Assembly (NCBI RefSeq): GCF_022682495.2
Contig: NC_071399.1
Coordinates: 2,585,342-2,649,341 of the forward strand
DNA from: Desmodus rotundus
Taxonomy: Eukaryota; Chordata; Mammalia; Chiroptera; Phyllostomidae
Direction of reading: 5' to 3'
Length of the DNA: 64,000 nt
The first letter of the stretch is position 1; every line of letters starts with the position of its first letter. Made by a program: the position numbers and the translations under genes. Shown one piece after another: positions 34,894-47,350 of this stretch. Below the pieces are notes generated by a model. It was not told where the DNA came from. It worked only from the letters and a program-made list of their open reading frames with translations, and ran no database searches.

Positions 34894-36387
34894 CGCTTCC
34901 TGCCAGACCTGTGCTTCAGAAGGGGGAAGCACCTCCTGTCCCTGCAGGGTCCTGAGGCTCCCTGAGACTTCTGGAGCCACAGGGAGTGCCACCAGCCTCT
35001 CCTGTCCCCACCCCCACCCTGAAGGACGGGCCCTGCAGGAAAACACATTGGCCCCCCGCTCCTCGTGGGTTGTAAACCTGGCCTGCCGGTTGGCAGCCTG
35101 TCTGTGCTGTGTGTGGCTCCTGCTTCCTGGCCCTGTCCCCTCCCTGGGGCCTCACCCTTCTCCAAGTCAGTCAGGGTGCTGGGAGCCCTTGGGTGCAGCA
35201 CTGCCACGTCCCACTGCACCCTGATGGGCAGGTGTGCTGTGGGTGGAAGTCTTGTCACCTGTGTGCTCCATCTGCATAAAATATGTCTCCTCCCTGCAGC
35301 CGAGGGGGTGGGCCCCCAGAGCCCGGCCACAAACGCCTGTGGACAGGGTGCTTGGATGCCCCCGGGGCCACACCACCGGGTCCTGGTGCAGGCGGGACGG
35401 TGGCTCAGGAAAGCAGACCGAGGCCAGAGTGGATAGGAGCCTGGCCTGGGCACCTGCCCTGAGGGTCGGGCCCCCCCCGTGACAGGGTGCCAGCCTTCCT
35501 GAGTGGCAGAGATGGGGACGGGTAGCTCCCTAGGAAGAAAAGGACGAGGACCAGACCGGAGCTGCCTCTCCGCCATGTGGGGACACTGGGAGGAAGCTGT
35601 CCCCAGACACAGGGCTGCTGGTGCCTGCCTCAGACCTCCGGCCTCCAGACTGACCAGTGCCGTCACGGAGGCCCCGTGGTGGTTTGCTCCAGCAGCCCGT
35701 CAGATGTGCCAGCGGAGGGGGATGGCATTTCGCCTGGGCAGAGCGGCCCCCAGAGGTTTCCAGCGGCAGGCCACGTGGGGAGGCCTGAGTGGCCTCAGGG
35801 TTTGTCTGCAAACTCAGGGTGCGTTTCACTGTGAGGCAGAGGGAGGTGGAGGGGTGGCACTTGGGAGTCGAGGAAAGGCCTCTCCGCTCTGAGCAGAAGA
35901 CCATCCCTGCAGCAGCGCTGTCTCAGCCAGGCCTTCCTGTTTTCCTGGGACTGAGTCCTGCAGCACAGACCAGGCTGGTGACCGAAGAGGATATAGCGTC
36001 ACAGAGCGGCTGGGCCAGCTTGGCTGCGCCTGAGCAGCCAGAAGTGTGGGCGGCGTGCCGGAAAGACAGTGTCCGCAGGCCGAGGCACAAAGGGGCGGCC
36101 GCTCTGCCCACCAAGAGATGAGCCCACAGTGGCACCAACAGATGGACGCCCGGCCTTGTCCACACCGGAAGTGCATCCAGTGGGGCGGGGAGGCAGTCCT
36201 GTGGATGCAGGCGTCCTGGGCCAGGGGCGGGGCAGCTGCCTCCTGGAGGGAGCATGCCTGCGTGGAGAGGAGGCACAGGGCAGTGTGGGTGCCCTTGGCC
36301 TTCGGGTGCCTGGCGGAATGAGCTGTTCCCGAGTTTTAGGGGGTCTGGTTGGGGGTGCCCCATGTCATGTCTACTTTCCGCCTTGCC

Positions 36388-36425
36388 GGGGCGGGGGGGG
36401 GGGGTGGGGGGGGTGGGGGGGTGGG
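36388..36425 (+). repeat. G-rich low-complexity tract, quadruplex-forming pattern
   Basis: Runs of 7 to 11 G separated by single T occur after gccggggc. Four or more G-runs with 1-base loops is a canonical G-quadruplex pattern. Confidence 0.85.
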
Positions 36426-39394
36426 TCTTGGGATGGTTCTCAGCGGGAGCATCCCAGCCTCTGACCCTGTCGCTGCTCAGGCTCCGTGCTTTCCCACACC
36501 GGCCTCCAGATTTAGTCCGTTGTGCTTGGCTCTTTTCCTCACCCCTCTCTAGCATTGCTGCCAGATCCAGCCTCCCTTCCCTCCCCTCCTCTGAGCTGCC
36601 GCCAGCTAGCAGGGGCCATGGCCCTTCTCCAGGGTCGAGGGTCACGGGCCCAGGTGGGCACCATCTAAGGGCTAGCACAGGGGGCCAGCCACTTAGACCA
36701 CTCAAGGCCGCACCTATGCCTAGGAGTAAGCACGCCCGGCCAGTCAGCAGGTGGTGAGCGGGCTTGCACACAGATCGATAGAACGGAACGCAACAACAAC
36801 AGAACTCATGGGCTCTGACGAGGTGTTAGCACAGCTGGTCTTCATTCCGTCCTGGGCCTTGATGGAAAGGACACCCTCGCCGTGCATGGGAGGCCCTGGT
36901 GGGACCCGTGCCCTCTGCACCCCTGTTCCTCTCCTGCCTGCCAGCTGCTGCCGGAACAGAGCCCATTGCCCTGCAGCCCTCTCCGTGGGGGAGAGGCACA
37001 GCCCTTATCCGCCATCCATGGCCCCAGAGTGCGCAGAGAGAACGGGGTGAGTGGGCGCCCGGTCCTCCAGGTGCTAAGTCTCCCAGGTCCACCCTCCAGA
37101 GGCCGACTCAGTAGGCCTGAGAGGAACCCAGAAGCGTGTTTTGGTTACCGCCCATGAGGCAATCCTGACCCAGGTGGCAGATGGATGCAGGAACGAGGCC
37201 CACGCAGGAAGCAGAGTGTGTCCGAATGGCAGAGCCCAGCCGACTTCCCCCTTTCTGTCTCCACCAACAGCTGAGGGCTAGCCCTCCCGCTAGCAGGAGG
37301 CCACTGCCTCCCAGGGCCCCGTTTCTGTGGGTGACGGGCCGACTGAGGTCACTGGGCAGGACCCCTGGAAACAGGGAGTTCTGGCTTCTCTGGACACCAG
37401 AGGAAGGCTTCTCACTGCAGACACAAAGCAAGGGGACAGTTTCCAGGAGCTGCTGCCAGGGGACTCAGAGAGCCCGGCCCTGGAGTCCATGCAGAACGGA
37501 CGTCAGGCCCAGGAGACGCAGAGGAAAGGGCCCTGACCAGCATTCGAGACATGTTTGCGATTATTGTGTGGAGACAGCCTCGCTCATTCAGAGATACCGA
37601 GGGCATCCATGTACATTTTTCTGTGAATGGGAAACTCTCATCTTTTTGCTAAAAAAAGAACCATTTTATTTTTCTTTGGCTTGGTTTTTTCATTACAGAA
37701 AAAAAACCTCTCCCCAAATGTAAACAAGCAAATGAACTAAAGGAAATTTACAACTGCGGGGAGTCGATACATCCCCCACCTCCCCTGGGACTGGGTGGAA
37801 GCCCACGGAGTCATCGGAGAATGCCCTTCCCGGGCAGACCAAGCCCTGTGGCCGCGCTTCCCTCCATGAGGTTCCCACTGGCCACCGACCAATCGGACGC
37901 CTGGGACTGGTGACTGCTTTCTTTCCACATGGAAAAACCGCACTGAATGGGAGAAACCAAGGCTGTGGAACCCTCCGCATCTCGTGATGGTCAGAAGCAT
38001 TTCCTAGCTCGTTTCCCCAGAGCCCGGCCACCCGCAGGTATGACGCTGTCGGACACGTGCAAGTCCATCTGGCATCTCTGGGATTTTCCCGGCTGCCAGT
38101 CTGCCAACCTGGATGCTGCTCACGGACGGGGCTGCAGCTCGGGGATGGACAGGCCTCGGCCGGAGTCTGGTCCCCCGCCCTCAGAGCTTCGAGAAGGGTC
38201 TTCTTCCTCAGTGTTCGCATGGTCCTGTGTAATACAAGGCAGTAAAAACCCACAAAGACTGAAATGGAGGAATATGCCGTTTTCTTGGGCAGTGCTTGCT
38301 GTATACATCAGTTGTGTGTGGGCAAGGAGAGGCCGGGATTGTGGAAGCCATAGGGAGAAACCTCTAGAACATCTGCAATGCAGGCCAGATGCTTTCCGTT
38401 CTCAGTAAGACAGGTCGGCACCAGGCAACGTCATCAGTGTGGGTGTAGGAGATGGTCTGTTTCCTGGGGACTTCCAGAAAAGTCTCGGAAAGTTCGGGTG
38501 TTGGCTTCTTTTTTAGATGGCCCCCCTGATCTAAACTGTCACGGACGGTACCACGCGCACGGGGAGGAAAACAGAAACCCTGTAGGCCCAGGGGCAAAGG
38601 ACAGGCCCGTGCCCGACACACAGTCCAGGCTGAGGAGGGGGAGGCTGGTGCCAGCCGACCTGGTGCAGGGCCCCACCGGCCGCGGGCCCTCCTTGTTGGG
38701 CGGCACAGGCGGCCCACGGGGTCCTCTCGCCGGGGGTGCGTGAAGTGCGAGCTGGGCCCTGAGACGCAGGTTCTCTTGTGTCAGGTGCCTCCTGGGTTGT
38801 AGGAACAGCTCATGGCGCTGAAAACAGAACCAAGCAATGGACTGCCGGACCCAGGACTGGCGAGCAGGGCTCTCTCTCGGGGCGGCTGCAGGTGAGGGCC
38901 CACCAGTGGGGCAGGAGCCCGGCCCCATCTCTCTATTCCGTTACAACTGTTTTGACGGTGTGGGGAAATCCTCTTCGGCCTAGTAGTTTTCCACATTGGC
39001 CTCGAGGTGAGGGGCAAATGGTACCGGTCACAGGCTGACTTGGCTGAGGCTCACCTAGTTTTGTTTCAGGAAGTGACCCTGGTTTTCTTTTTTCTTTTTC
39101 CTCAAGAGGCAAAAAGCCACCCACCCTTGCTCACTGGCAGGCAGGTGGAGCGGGGATGACTTGGGGACTCTCCCCCATCCTCCTGCTTCTCTGTCTCAGC
39201 TGAGCCCCCAGAATCTCCAAACAAGGCCAGGTTCAGGGACCACCCACAGGCCGGAGTCGCCGGGATCACCCTTCACTCTCTGTCAGTTCTACCCGGGGGC
39301 CTCTGGACTCACAAGTGACCACCGCCCTGTGCACCTGCCTGGCCCTCAACATCCCTCGGTCCCTTTCCTCTCACCCCGTGTTCTTGGTCTTGGC

Positions 39395-39408
39395 CCCAGG
39401 GGGCGCAG
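39395..39408 (+). promoter_or_regulatory. CTCF-like motif
   Basis: CCCAGGGGGCGCAG matches the GGGGGCGC part of the CTCF core; the left part is weaker. Confidence 0.35.
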
Positions 39409-41844
39409 CATAGCCGTTGTCCCCTGCAGCCAGAGGTGGCACTCAGGACCCAGCAGAGAGAGAGCCGTGCGTCTGTCCGTGGGCCAGGCCGGCAGGAAGT
39501 GCTCTCGCAAGGCAGCCCCCATTTCCTTTTCCTTAATGACATCCCATTACTCTTCCTTAAATGTCCTCGTGCCACATAACCCTTTTCCTGCTGTTTGTCC
39601 CTTTCAGATGTTTGTGCACTATTGTCACACTGCCTTCTCTCTCGGTCCCAATTTAGGGACATTCCACAGCATTAGCTGGCCCAGCCTTTCCTCGCACATC
39701 TGTCCCCGTGCCTGACTGGAGGGACGGCTCAGGGGCACACACCCCTGGAGCCGAATGGGCGCTCGATGTGGGTAGAGGCGGTGGCAGTGCAGACCGGGCC
39801 CCTGCCTGTCTTTAACCCTGACTCTGTCAGGCCGTTCTCACCTGGCGTGAGTGGTGTGGCCACACTGTGGTCCCCACGATAAATTCTTCATTCACTGTGG
39901 ACTTCACACCTGCATCACGCCCTGTCTCAAGGCAAATTACACTGCAGGGTTGGTTCCCAGGTTCGCCTCTGGTCCTCAGGCTGGGACCCGCCCGATCATC
40001 CTTGCAGCCCTGTCCTCACCCGGAGCCTGAAACACGCCCGGTGCAGGAGATGTCTGCTGTGCGGGCAGCTGGCAGGGAGTGGGGCTGGGGGTTGCCAGTG
40101 TCCCTGTGTGCCCGCACCTCCACACAGGGGGGCCGTGGGGGAGCAGCCGGTGCCAGGGCCCCTGACAGGAGGGTGAGCAGGAGGCAGAGCCCAGGGTCTT
40201 GGTGGCCTCACCCCTCCCGGGCTCTCCCCTCGATGGGCCCGGTGGCCTGTGGGGCTTGTGGGGGGTCCGGGGCTGCTGTCTGTCCCCCAGGCCTTGTGGT
40301 GTCCCCGATGCCAGATGCAGTCCTTGTGAGCGCCGCCCCCTCCGCTCACCCTGGTCGAGCTCTGGCTCTGAGAGCCGACAGGAGTGGAAGGGCCTCCTGT
40401 GATTTTCCTTCTGAGATTGTGCGTGACCAGCCACGGGGAAGGACTTTTCCCAGCATCACGGACATGTCACTGCCAAATAAAGCCGTGTGCACCGCAGGTG
40501 GACCCCGTGACTCTGACACACGTGCACCCGGTGAAATGGTCACTGCCATCAAGCCAATCGACACACCCTCCGTCTCCCACGGAGACCTCCCGGCGGGGTG
40601 GGAACGCGTGGGCTCTGCCCTCTTAGCAGAGTTCAAGTCGCGGCAGTGCTGGTGCACTGGGGGCAGAAGCACATGGAGGGGCTGCACCGGGAGGGCCCGG
40701 AGGTCCCTGAGCTGTGGCAACACCCTCCCGAGACCCGCCTGGGCCGCGTCCCGCCCTCCCTGTTCTCCCCGAGTCTGTGGTCGTGCAGCCGGCTGTCCCC
40801 GAAGGTGCCCGGACCTCCGCCGGCACCTCCATTTCGTGAGGGGAACTCAAAGGCCCTTTGGTGTGGGTGTGTGGCAGAGGTCGCAGGCCCCACAGATGCC
40901 TTTGAACGTGAGAGACATTAAGCCCTGGAGGCCACACCCACCTGCGGAGAGTGAGACCCATGGATTAGAAAACACAGCCGTGGAGGGGACTGAGGAAGCA
41001 CCCATCTGTCCAGCCGTCCTGTGTGCTAAGCGGGACCGCAGGGGTCGGGGCCGCAGGCTCGGCTGTGTGATTGTCCTTTGCAGCTGGAGTCTGGCCGGGA
41101 GGGAGGGGGAGGAGGTGAGCTGAAACCCTTGAAAATGCGCAGGGCAGGGGGTTGCTTCTCTGAGCACATGACATCACAGTGAGAGCAGGGGACAGGGAAG
41201 AGTGACATGTCACAGGACTGACATCAGGGGTCGACGAAGCTCATGCCCAGCAGGAGGTTCCTGAGGCCCCGCTGGCAGCACCCGGAGCCTGGGTGGGATC
41301 TCAAAGGGGACCTGTGTGTCTGCTTGTCACAGGCCCTGCTGGGAGCTGGGTGTGGAGGAGGCTGGAGTGCTCCCACAGCCGCCAGATCTACCAGGGTTTC
41401 CTCTGCCCCCACCACGGTCCCCCACCACGGTTCCCACCCCTGGGCCGCCTCCATGTGGAGGCAAGCTCTCTGGAGCAGGGCCCACGGCCAGCAGAGGTTT
41501 GTTCCAGGGCTGGAAGACTGGCTCCTGGTGTGGCCACTGGAAGCGTCCCAGTGGAGGGTGGAAGGAGGCCCTGCCAAGGGACAGTGTGGTCCTGCAGGGA
41601 CATCTGCCCTCGGGACCTGGTCCCAAGGACCAGGAGAGGCTGCTCTGTGGCTTCTGGCTGAAGACGAAAGGTTTCCTGCGATGCTTTCCTGGGCCTGACT
41701 GGGGCACCGGGCCTGCGCTTGGGGGGCATCTGCCGAGGCCCTGGCCCGGCCCCCAGACACAGCTCATCAACAATTCTCAGAGAAGGGGCCGGAGAGCAGG
41801 TCGGGGAAGACTCTGGAGGCGGCAGGGTGGGAGGCGGCGCTGGC

Positions 41845-41880
41845 TGGGGTGGGCGGGGGTGGTGGGGGCGGGAATGGGGA
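41845..41880 (+). repeat. G-rich low-complexity tract
   Basis: Successive GGGG, GGG and GGGGG runs with short spacers (tggggtgggcgggggtggtg and on) fit a G-quadruplex pattern. It directly precedes an AT-rich stretch starting about 41890. Confidence 0.75.
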
Positions 41881-42639
41881 CAACTGTACTTGGACACCAA
41901 TAACAAAGAAAAAACAGCAATTATATACTTTATACTCATCAGTGTATCTTAGTGTTTATGTGATCATCTTCTAAATCTACATCATTAAATACGACAGAAT
42001 AGTAGCGAATAGTCTGAATGTGTTTTGTACAACTGACCAGTTTTGTAAATTAGATGTTAACGCACTTGTTTTGAGAGCACCAGCTCTACTAACCTGTCCT
42101 TTTACTTTTCATTATTACTTATTTAGGAATTAGCCAATTAATCATGTTAGGAACAGATCATAGATTAAATTTTTCTAAACTCTTCACAGAATGTGTCACT
42201 GTAGCCATAAGATAAATGAGTCAAAATCTTATCTAATACTTTTAAATAAATAGAAAAGTATATTTTTGGTAATATATTGTAATTAAAAATCACATGCAAA
42301 CCTATGGGAATATGTTCAGTAAAAATAAGCTTGTGGCATTTTTCTCAAAAAAAAAAAAAGGATCTACAGGCAAAACCCCCAGGGCAAAGGCCTCTGAGGC
42401 AGAGGCTCCGGAGGCCTGGGCCCCGCCTTTGCCTCCTGCTCCCCAGTACTGAGCCCCGCACCCCCGAGGCCCCCTCTCCTGGTCAGCCTTCCTGCTGGTC
42501 CCAGCTCAGCACCAGCACCTTCCCCAGCGGGAAGCAGCCCCCAGGGCCCTGAGCTGCTTTTACGCTTGCTTCAAAGCGCCCCGATCCTGGGAGGCCAGCG
42601 TGACCCTTTCCTCAGCCCAGGGTGTCTTTGTTTGTTTTG

Positions 42640-43480
42640 GTTCTTTAGCAGACTTTGTGTTTCTAGAGCAGTTTTAGGTTCACAGTGAAACTGAGAGGAG
42701 GGAGCAGAGATTTCCCACATCCCCTGCCCCCCCACAGGCATGGCCGGCCCCATCACCAGCGCCCCCTCGGGGCGGGACGTTTCTCACAGCTGATGGACCT
42801 ACACTGGCACATCATCGTCACCCAGAGGTGACATCAGGGTCCCTCCAGTGTGGCACGTTCTGTGGGCTTGGGTGAGCAGATGGTGACATGTGTCTGTCAC
42901 ACAGAGCAGTGTCCCCGCCTCGAAAACTCCCTGTGCTCTGTCCATCCCCCACCCCTGGCGACCACTGATTTGTCACTGTCCCCTGGTTTTACCTTTTCCC
43001 GATGTCACAGAGTTGCAGTCACACCGTGCGTGGCCTTTTCAGATTGGCTTCTGTCCCTTAGCCGTAGGCATTTCAGGTTCCTCCGCGTCTTTTCTTGGCT
43101 GACACCTCATTTCTTTTTAGCGGAGTAGCATTCCGCTGTCCGGCTGGAGCCGTTTCTGTATCCACCACATACAGGCGGACAGCTTGGTTGCTTCCCGTTT
43201 GGGGAATTATGAATAAGGCCGCTATAGACCTCTGTGTGCTGGTCTTTAACTCCTCTGAAGAAATACCGAGTAGTGTGATCGCTGGACCGCATGGGTAAGA
43301 GTCGGTTGAATTTCTAACACACGGGCCAACTGTCTTCCTACGTGGCTGCACCCTGTTCGGTTCCCGCCAGCTGTGAGCAAGTGTCCCTGCCGCTCCCCGT
43401 CCTCACCAGCCGGTGGTGTCACCACAGGTCCAGATTTAGGATATTCTCGTACGTGTTTGGTGTGCATTTCCCCGGTGACA
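42640..43480 (-). mobile_element. Antisense old LINE-1 3' end
   Basis: Reading plus, it runs through 'gagcagttttaggttcacag', 'catcatcgtcacccagaggt', 'gcgaccactgatttgtcact', 'tagcggagtagcattccgct', 'ggaattatgaataaggccgc' and 'ccgcatgggtaagagtcggt'. This is the complement of an old L1 3' UTR plus ORF2 end. It is non-coding now. Confidence 0.8.
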
Positions 43481-43639
43481 TGTGATGGGGCGCAGCCTTC
43501 CTGTGCTTCTCAGCTGGGAAGGCATCTGTTCCCCACATGGCAGCAGGGTCCCTGCAGGTTCTGCGTCCTGGCCTTCCTCCTACTCCTGAAATTAGGGAGA
43601 GAGCTTCCCGAGGGCAGAGCCCGTGCCTCCTGTCTGCTC

Positions 43640-43830
43640 TGCCACCTCGGGCAGAGCGTGGCCCCGAAGAGTCTGGGCCTAGCCGGGAGTGGCCGCGCCT
43701 GCTTGTGTGACCAGCCTGAGCCTCGAGCTCCTCATCTGTGAAATGGGAGGGAACAATAGGCCCTCTTTTCAAGAGGGGTTTCGAGAAGCAAATGTGCTAA
43801 TATACACGGAAAGTATGCATGGAGATCAGT
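43640..43830 (+). repeat. MIR relic
   Basis: 'cttgtgtgaccagcctgagc' then 'cctcatctgtgaaatgggag' is the MIR core signature, with the preceding and following flank also MIR-like. Confidence 0.75.
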
Positions 43831-46019
43831 TGATGCTGACGATCATTGATGATCAATAATTCTATTTGCATCTTGGAGGAATGACCCAACCCCAGGACTC
43901 CAAGGAAGAGCTGATCCAGGGTAGGGCAGCTGACCTCCTCCTGGGGTCCCAGGAAACGGGACTCCCAGGAACTGGGGTGCCTGGGAATGTGGGGGCCTTG
44001 GGTGTGTAGGAAAGTGGGAAGAAACTGACCCTACCACGGTAACTGTTCAATAAGCTCCAACTTCCACAAAGTGAATGTTTGGCTGGAAAAACACAGTCAC
44101 GACTTAAGAATGAAATTTAGATGTGAAGAGAAGGCGCCTAACTTTGGGACTTCACTCAGGAGCCACGCTGGAATGTCGGCTAAGGGGTCACGGTGGGAGA
44201 CCAGTTTCAGGCATCCACCGGCCAGGCTCCTTCCTCACACCGTCAGCACCGACCGTTAACGACCCGCTGGACCTGGCCCAGACTCGGCCTTGTTTAGAAT
44301 GCTTCCTGCCCACGGCACCGGCACAAACAGCTATTCTGGGGCCGGGCTGCTTTCCAAGTTGGGTTACGCGATGATAAACAAGTTTTTCTGGGCGAGTGAA
44401 ATTTTAACTGGGTACTTCACAAAACACAATTAAAAAAGGATTATTTGGAGAAACGATTAAGTGGAAACATCAGAGACGAGACTTGCATGTGGTTATAAAA
44501 ATGTTTTTCCACGAGGCTCTGTTTATTCCTTGGCATCAGGAAAGACCTGTTTGGACACGCTTCCGGCGGGCGCTAAGTGTTTCCCATAGATTTGGGGACT
44601 TTCTTATAGAGACTATCAATGATTATCTGCTTTTAAGGATAAAAATGGAAAGTGAAAAGTTCAAGAAATCAATGAGCTGGCTTGAATTTGCTGAGAAATT
44701 CAGAATACTGTTCATGGCTGAAACTTCCAAAGTAAATCACCACACCACGAAGAAGTAAATTAACCCAGAATGACAAAAGGAAAGGACGGTTCCCATGTAG
44801 CCTCATAAATTTCCTGCTTGATGCATTTCAAATCTCCGATTTCTAATAAAATTCTCATGAGAACGTCGAATTGCTCCATAAAAACTCCTGAACTCGCCCC
44901 ATGAGAACCGGCTGGTTTGTAAGAGCACAGGGGTTCATGCTGTGGTTTATTTATTAAAAATTTCTCAGTAAATATATCATGGTCCACTGATTACGGAGAG
45001 GCTGTGTGTCATTCCTGCTGTCCCCAAGTATGAAGAAAAACAAGGAGAAGTACGTCAGAACTCTGAACCAGAAAAAAAAAAACAAAACTGTAACGTTTTC
45101 TTTCTTTTCTTTCCTAAAGAAAGTTCTAGGCGAGCTGCTCCTCGACTTTATCTTTGGTCCCAAAAGACCTGGTAGGAGTTTCCCATTTCCCGACGAATGT
45201 CTGGACGCCCTGCCGAAGATGCTGTCCCCTTGTCCCGGCATGGGGCCTGCCTTCCTGGGGTGCACGGGGCAGGCAAGGGCTGCCAGGGGGACATTGCGAG
45301 TTTGGAGGGATTTCAAAGGTCTCAGAGAAAAGATGGGTACTTACATGCAGTCACCAAGATAACGAGTGGGCGGCTCCCTCACCTCTCCCCACGTGCCTCC
45401 CACCTGGAAACGCTGTTGACTAGTCTGTGCCACATGCTCGTGGGTGTTTTCCCCAGTCCGTTCCATGCCCAAGCCTGCAGTTGGGCTGTTCCAGCAGCCC
45501 CGTTGTGGAGAGAGGGGAGGTCACACAGAAGGGTCACGTAAGCCGCTGAGCTCCCACCCCCCAAGCAGGGCCTCAGACCCTGGAAGGCGGATGAGCACAG
45601 CGCTGACTGTGACTACCAGCCTGGACTCTGAGGGAGATGCCCTCCCAGGTGACAGTGAACCTGGGGGCCTTTCAAGGTTTTATCCCACCGCTCACCCAGG
45701 ATCCTCTTCGCAGGAGCCCACAGGCGCCGACGCAGCACTTGCCAAGTCTGTGTAAGGGGTGGACTGCTGTGCTGACCTGCTCACAGACTGGCTGCACCCA
45801 CCGACCCCCACCGACCGACGTCCCGGCCACACGGCAGAGGAGACCAGCCACTGCCTCGCTGTGAACAGTCCCCAATTGGGACTGTTGCCCGCCAGGCTCC
45901 GCCTGCCGGGCCTGCACCTCTGTCCCCAGAGCTTGGCGCAGGGCCAGGCCTTGCAGGTGCCCAGTCGCACGTTTCAACGGCTCAGCTTAGGTTTTGGTTC
46001 ATGCCTGAGAAGAGTGTCA

Positions 46020-46480
46020 TTTCTAAAAAAATTTTAAAAATAGACTTCATTTTTTACAGAGCAGTAAAAAATGAAGGGAAATTAGATTCACAGGGAAACA
46101 GAGGGTAAAGGACAGAGAGACTCCACATGCCCCTGCCCTTCCCCACTGCCCCCACTGACGACACCCCCATCCGACGGGACATTTGTCACAGCTGATGAAC
46201 CTGCACTGACACGGCATCGTCACCCAGAGCGCACAGCTGACATCAGGGTCCCTCTGTGCTGCACCTGCACGTCTGTGGGTTTGGACACATATCCATCATT
46301 ACAGTACAGTACCACACAGGGTGCTTCCCCCGCCTGGAAAATCCCCGGCGATCGCCTGACCCTCTCTCCACCCCGCCCCCATCTCTCCACTGTCTCCACA
46401 GTTCTGCCGTCTGCAGAATGTGCTAGCGTTGCTGTAGGGAGCTTTTCCCGGCTGTCTTCGTGCGCCTAGAAATAAGCCTT
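46020..46480 (-). mobile_element. Second antisense old LINE-1 3' UTR fragment
   Basis: It shares the order of blocks with 42640-42960: 'gattcacagggaaacagagg', 'gacatttgtcacagctgatg', 'gcatcgtcacccagagcgca', 'gacatcagggtccctctgtg'. The two are independent copies of one L1 3' region in the same orientation. Confidence 0.7.
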
Positions 46481-47084
46481 TCCATGGCTTCCTAGCTTGT
46501 TCCTTCACAGCCGAATCACATGCCATCGCCTGGGAGCGAAGGGCCCAACTTCCACCCCATAGAAGTGAAAAGTGCTTTCCAGATCCATAAAACTTGGACT
46601 CAACGTGGGACAGCACCGAACTGGAAGTCACTGTCCCCGGAGAGACCCAGGAAACGACAGCTTTTAAATGACAACAGCAATGGGAGCCGGAGGCAGGGAT
46701 CCCCATCGAGAGTCAGTGGGGTTGACCCTGCTCCAGGAGATGGGGGGGGAGCCGGCGCAGGCCAGTCCCGCAAAGTGAGCAAGCTTAGCTCCCGGATGGC
46801 TCACAAACGCGGGCTGCAGAGTTGAGGGCACTTGCCTCTGACAACGGAGGTTCACGGTATCGCTTTCCTGGGAGAGGGAAAGCTGGGTTTGAACACCCAA
46901 TAACCTCCATAACGCCCTGAGCCCCTGACTTCAGCGAGGGCAGTCGGTTAGTGCAGACGGTACTGCCCTGCCCGGCCTGTGGCGAGCCCCGTGGGACGGT
47001 CCGCGCGGGGCGTCCGTGTGTTGTGACCGCAAGCAGCGAGCTGAACACCCGCCACCCAAGCTTAGGCTGAAAGGGTGAGATGAG

Positions 47085-47350
47085 AGATGGAGCGCGAAGG
47101 AGGAGACCGCGGGCGGCGTGGCTGCCGAGGGGCAAGCGCGCCACCTGCTGGCCCACAGGGCGCTGCGCGGGCAGCGGCGCCCCGGGCGCGGCGGGACGGA
47201 GCAGCTTCAACGCGGCGGCCTGGGTCGGGAGTCCTGGGGCCTTACAAGAGCATTGACTCTGAAAGCGAAGCCTGCCTGCGAAGCGTGCCTGCTTCGAACT
47301 GCGCGCCCGAGCACAGAGCCCCTGCGGAGTGTCTTCCCTGTGAAAGGCAA
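47085..47350. promoter_or_regulatory. Small orphan CpG island with a CTCF-like motif
   Basis: This stretch is very rich in CpG (gcgggcggcgtggctgccga, gcggcgccccgggcgcggcg) compared with its surroundings. A CTCF-like motif in minus orientation (GCCAGCAGGTGGCGCG) lies at 47137-47152. No exon or gene starts here in my reading. It could be an alternative or non-coding promoter or an insulator; function is inference. Confidence 0.5.

Noticed and set aside
34479..35666. 395-codon open frame, minus strand
   Set aside because: Same reasoning: composition-driven, no recognisable domain, low-complexity Pro/Arg/Gly/Ser-rich translation.
39867..41123. 418-codon open frame, plus strand
   Set aside because: It is in GC-rich intergenic DNA with no family similarity or splice/promoter context. 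Part of it, near 40440-40620, resembles antisense L1 sequence. Long stop-free frames are expected by chance at this composition.
44483..44758. 91-codon frame with protein-like composition in an AT-rich block
   Set aside because: I recognise no family, and there is no promoter or splice evidence. Listed only as a possible conserved non-coding block.
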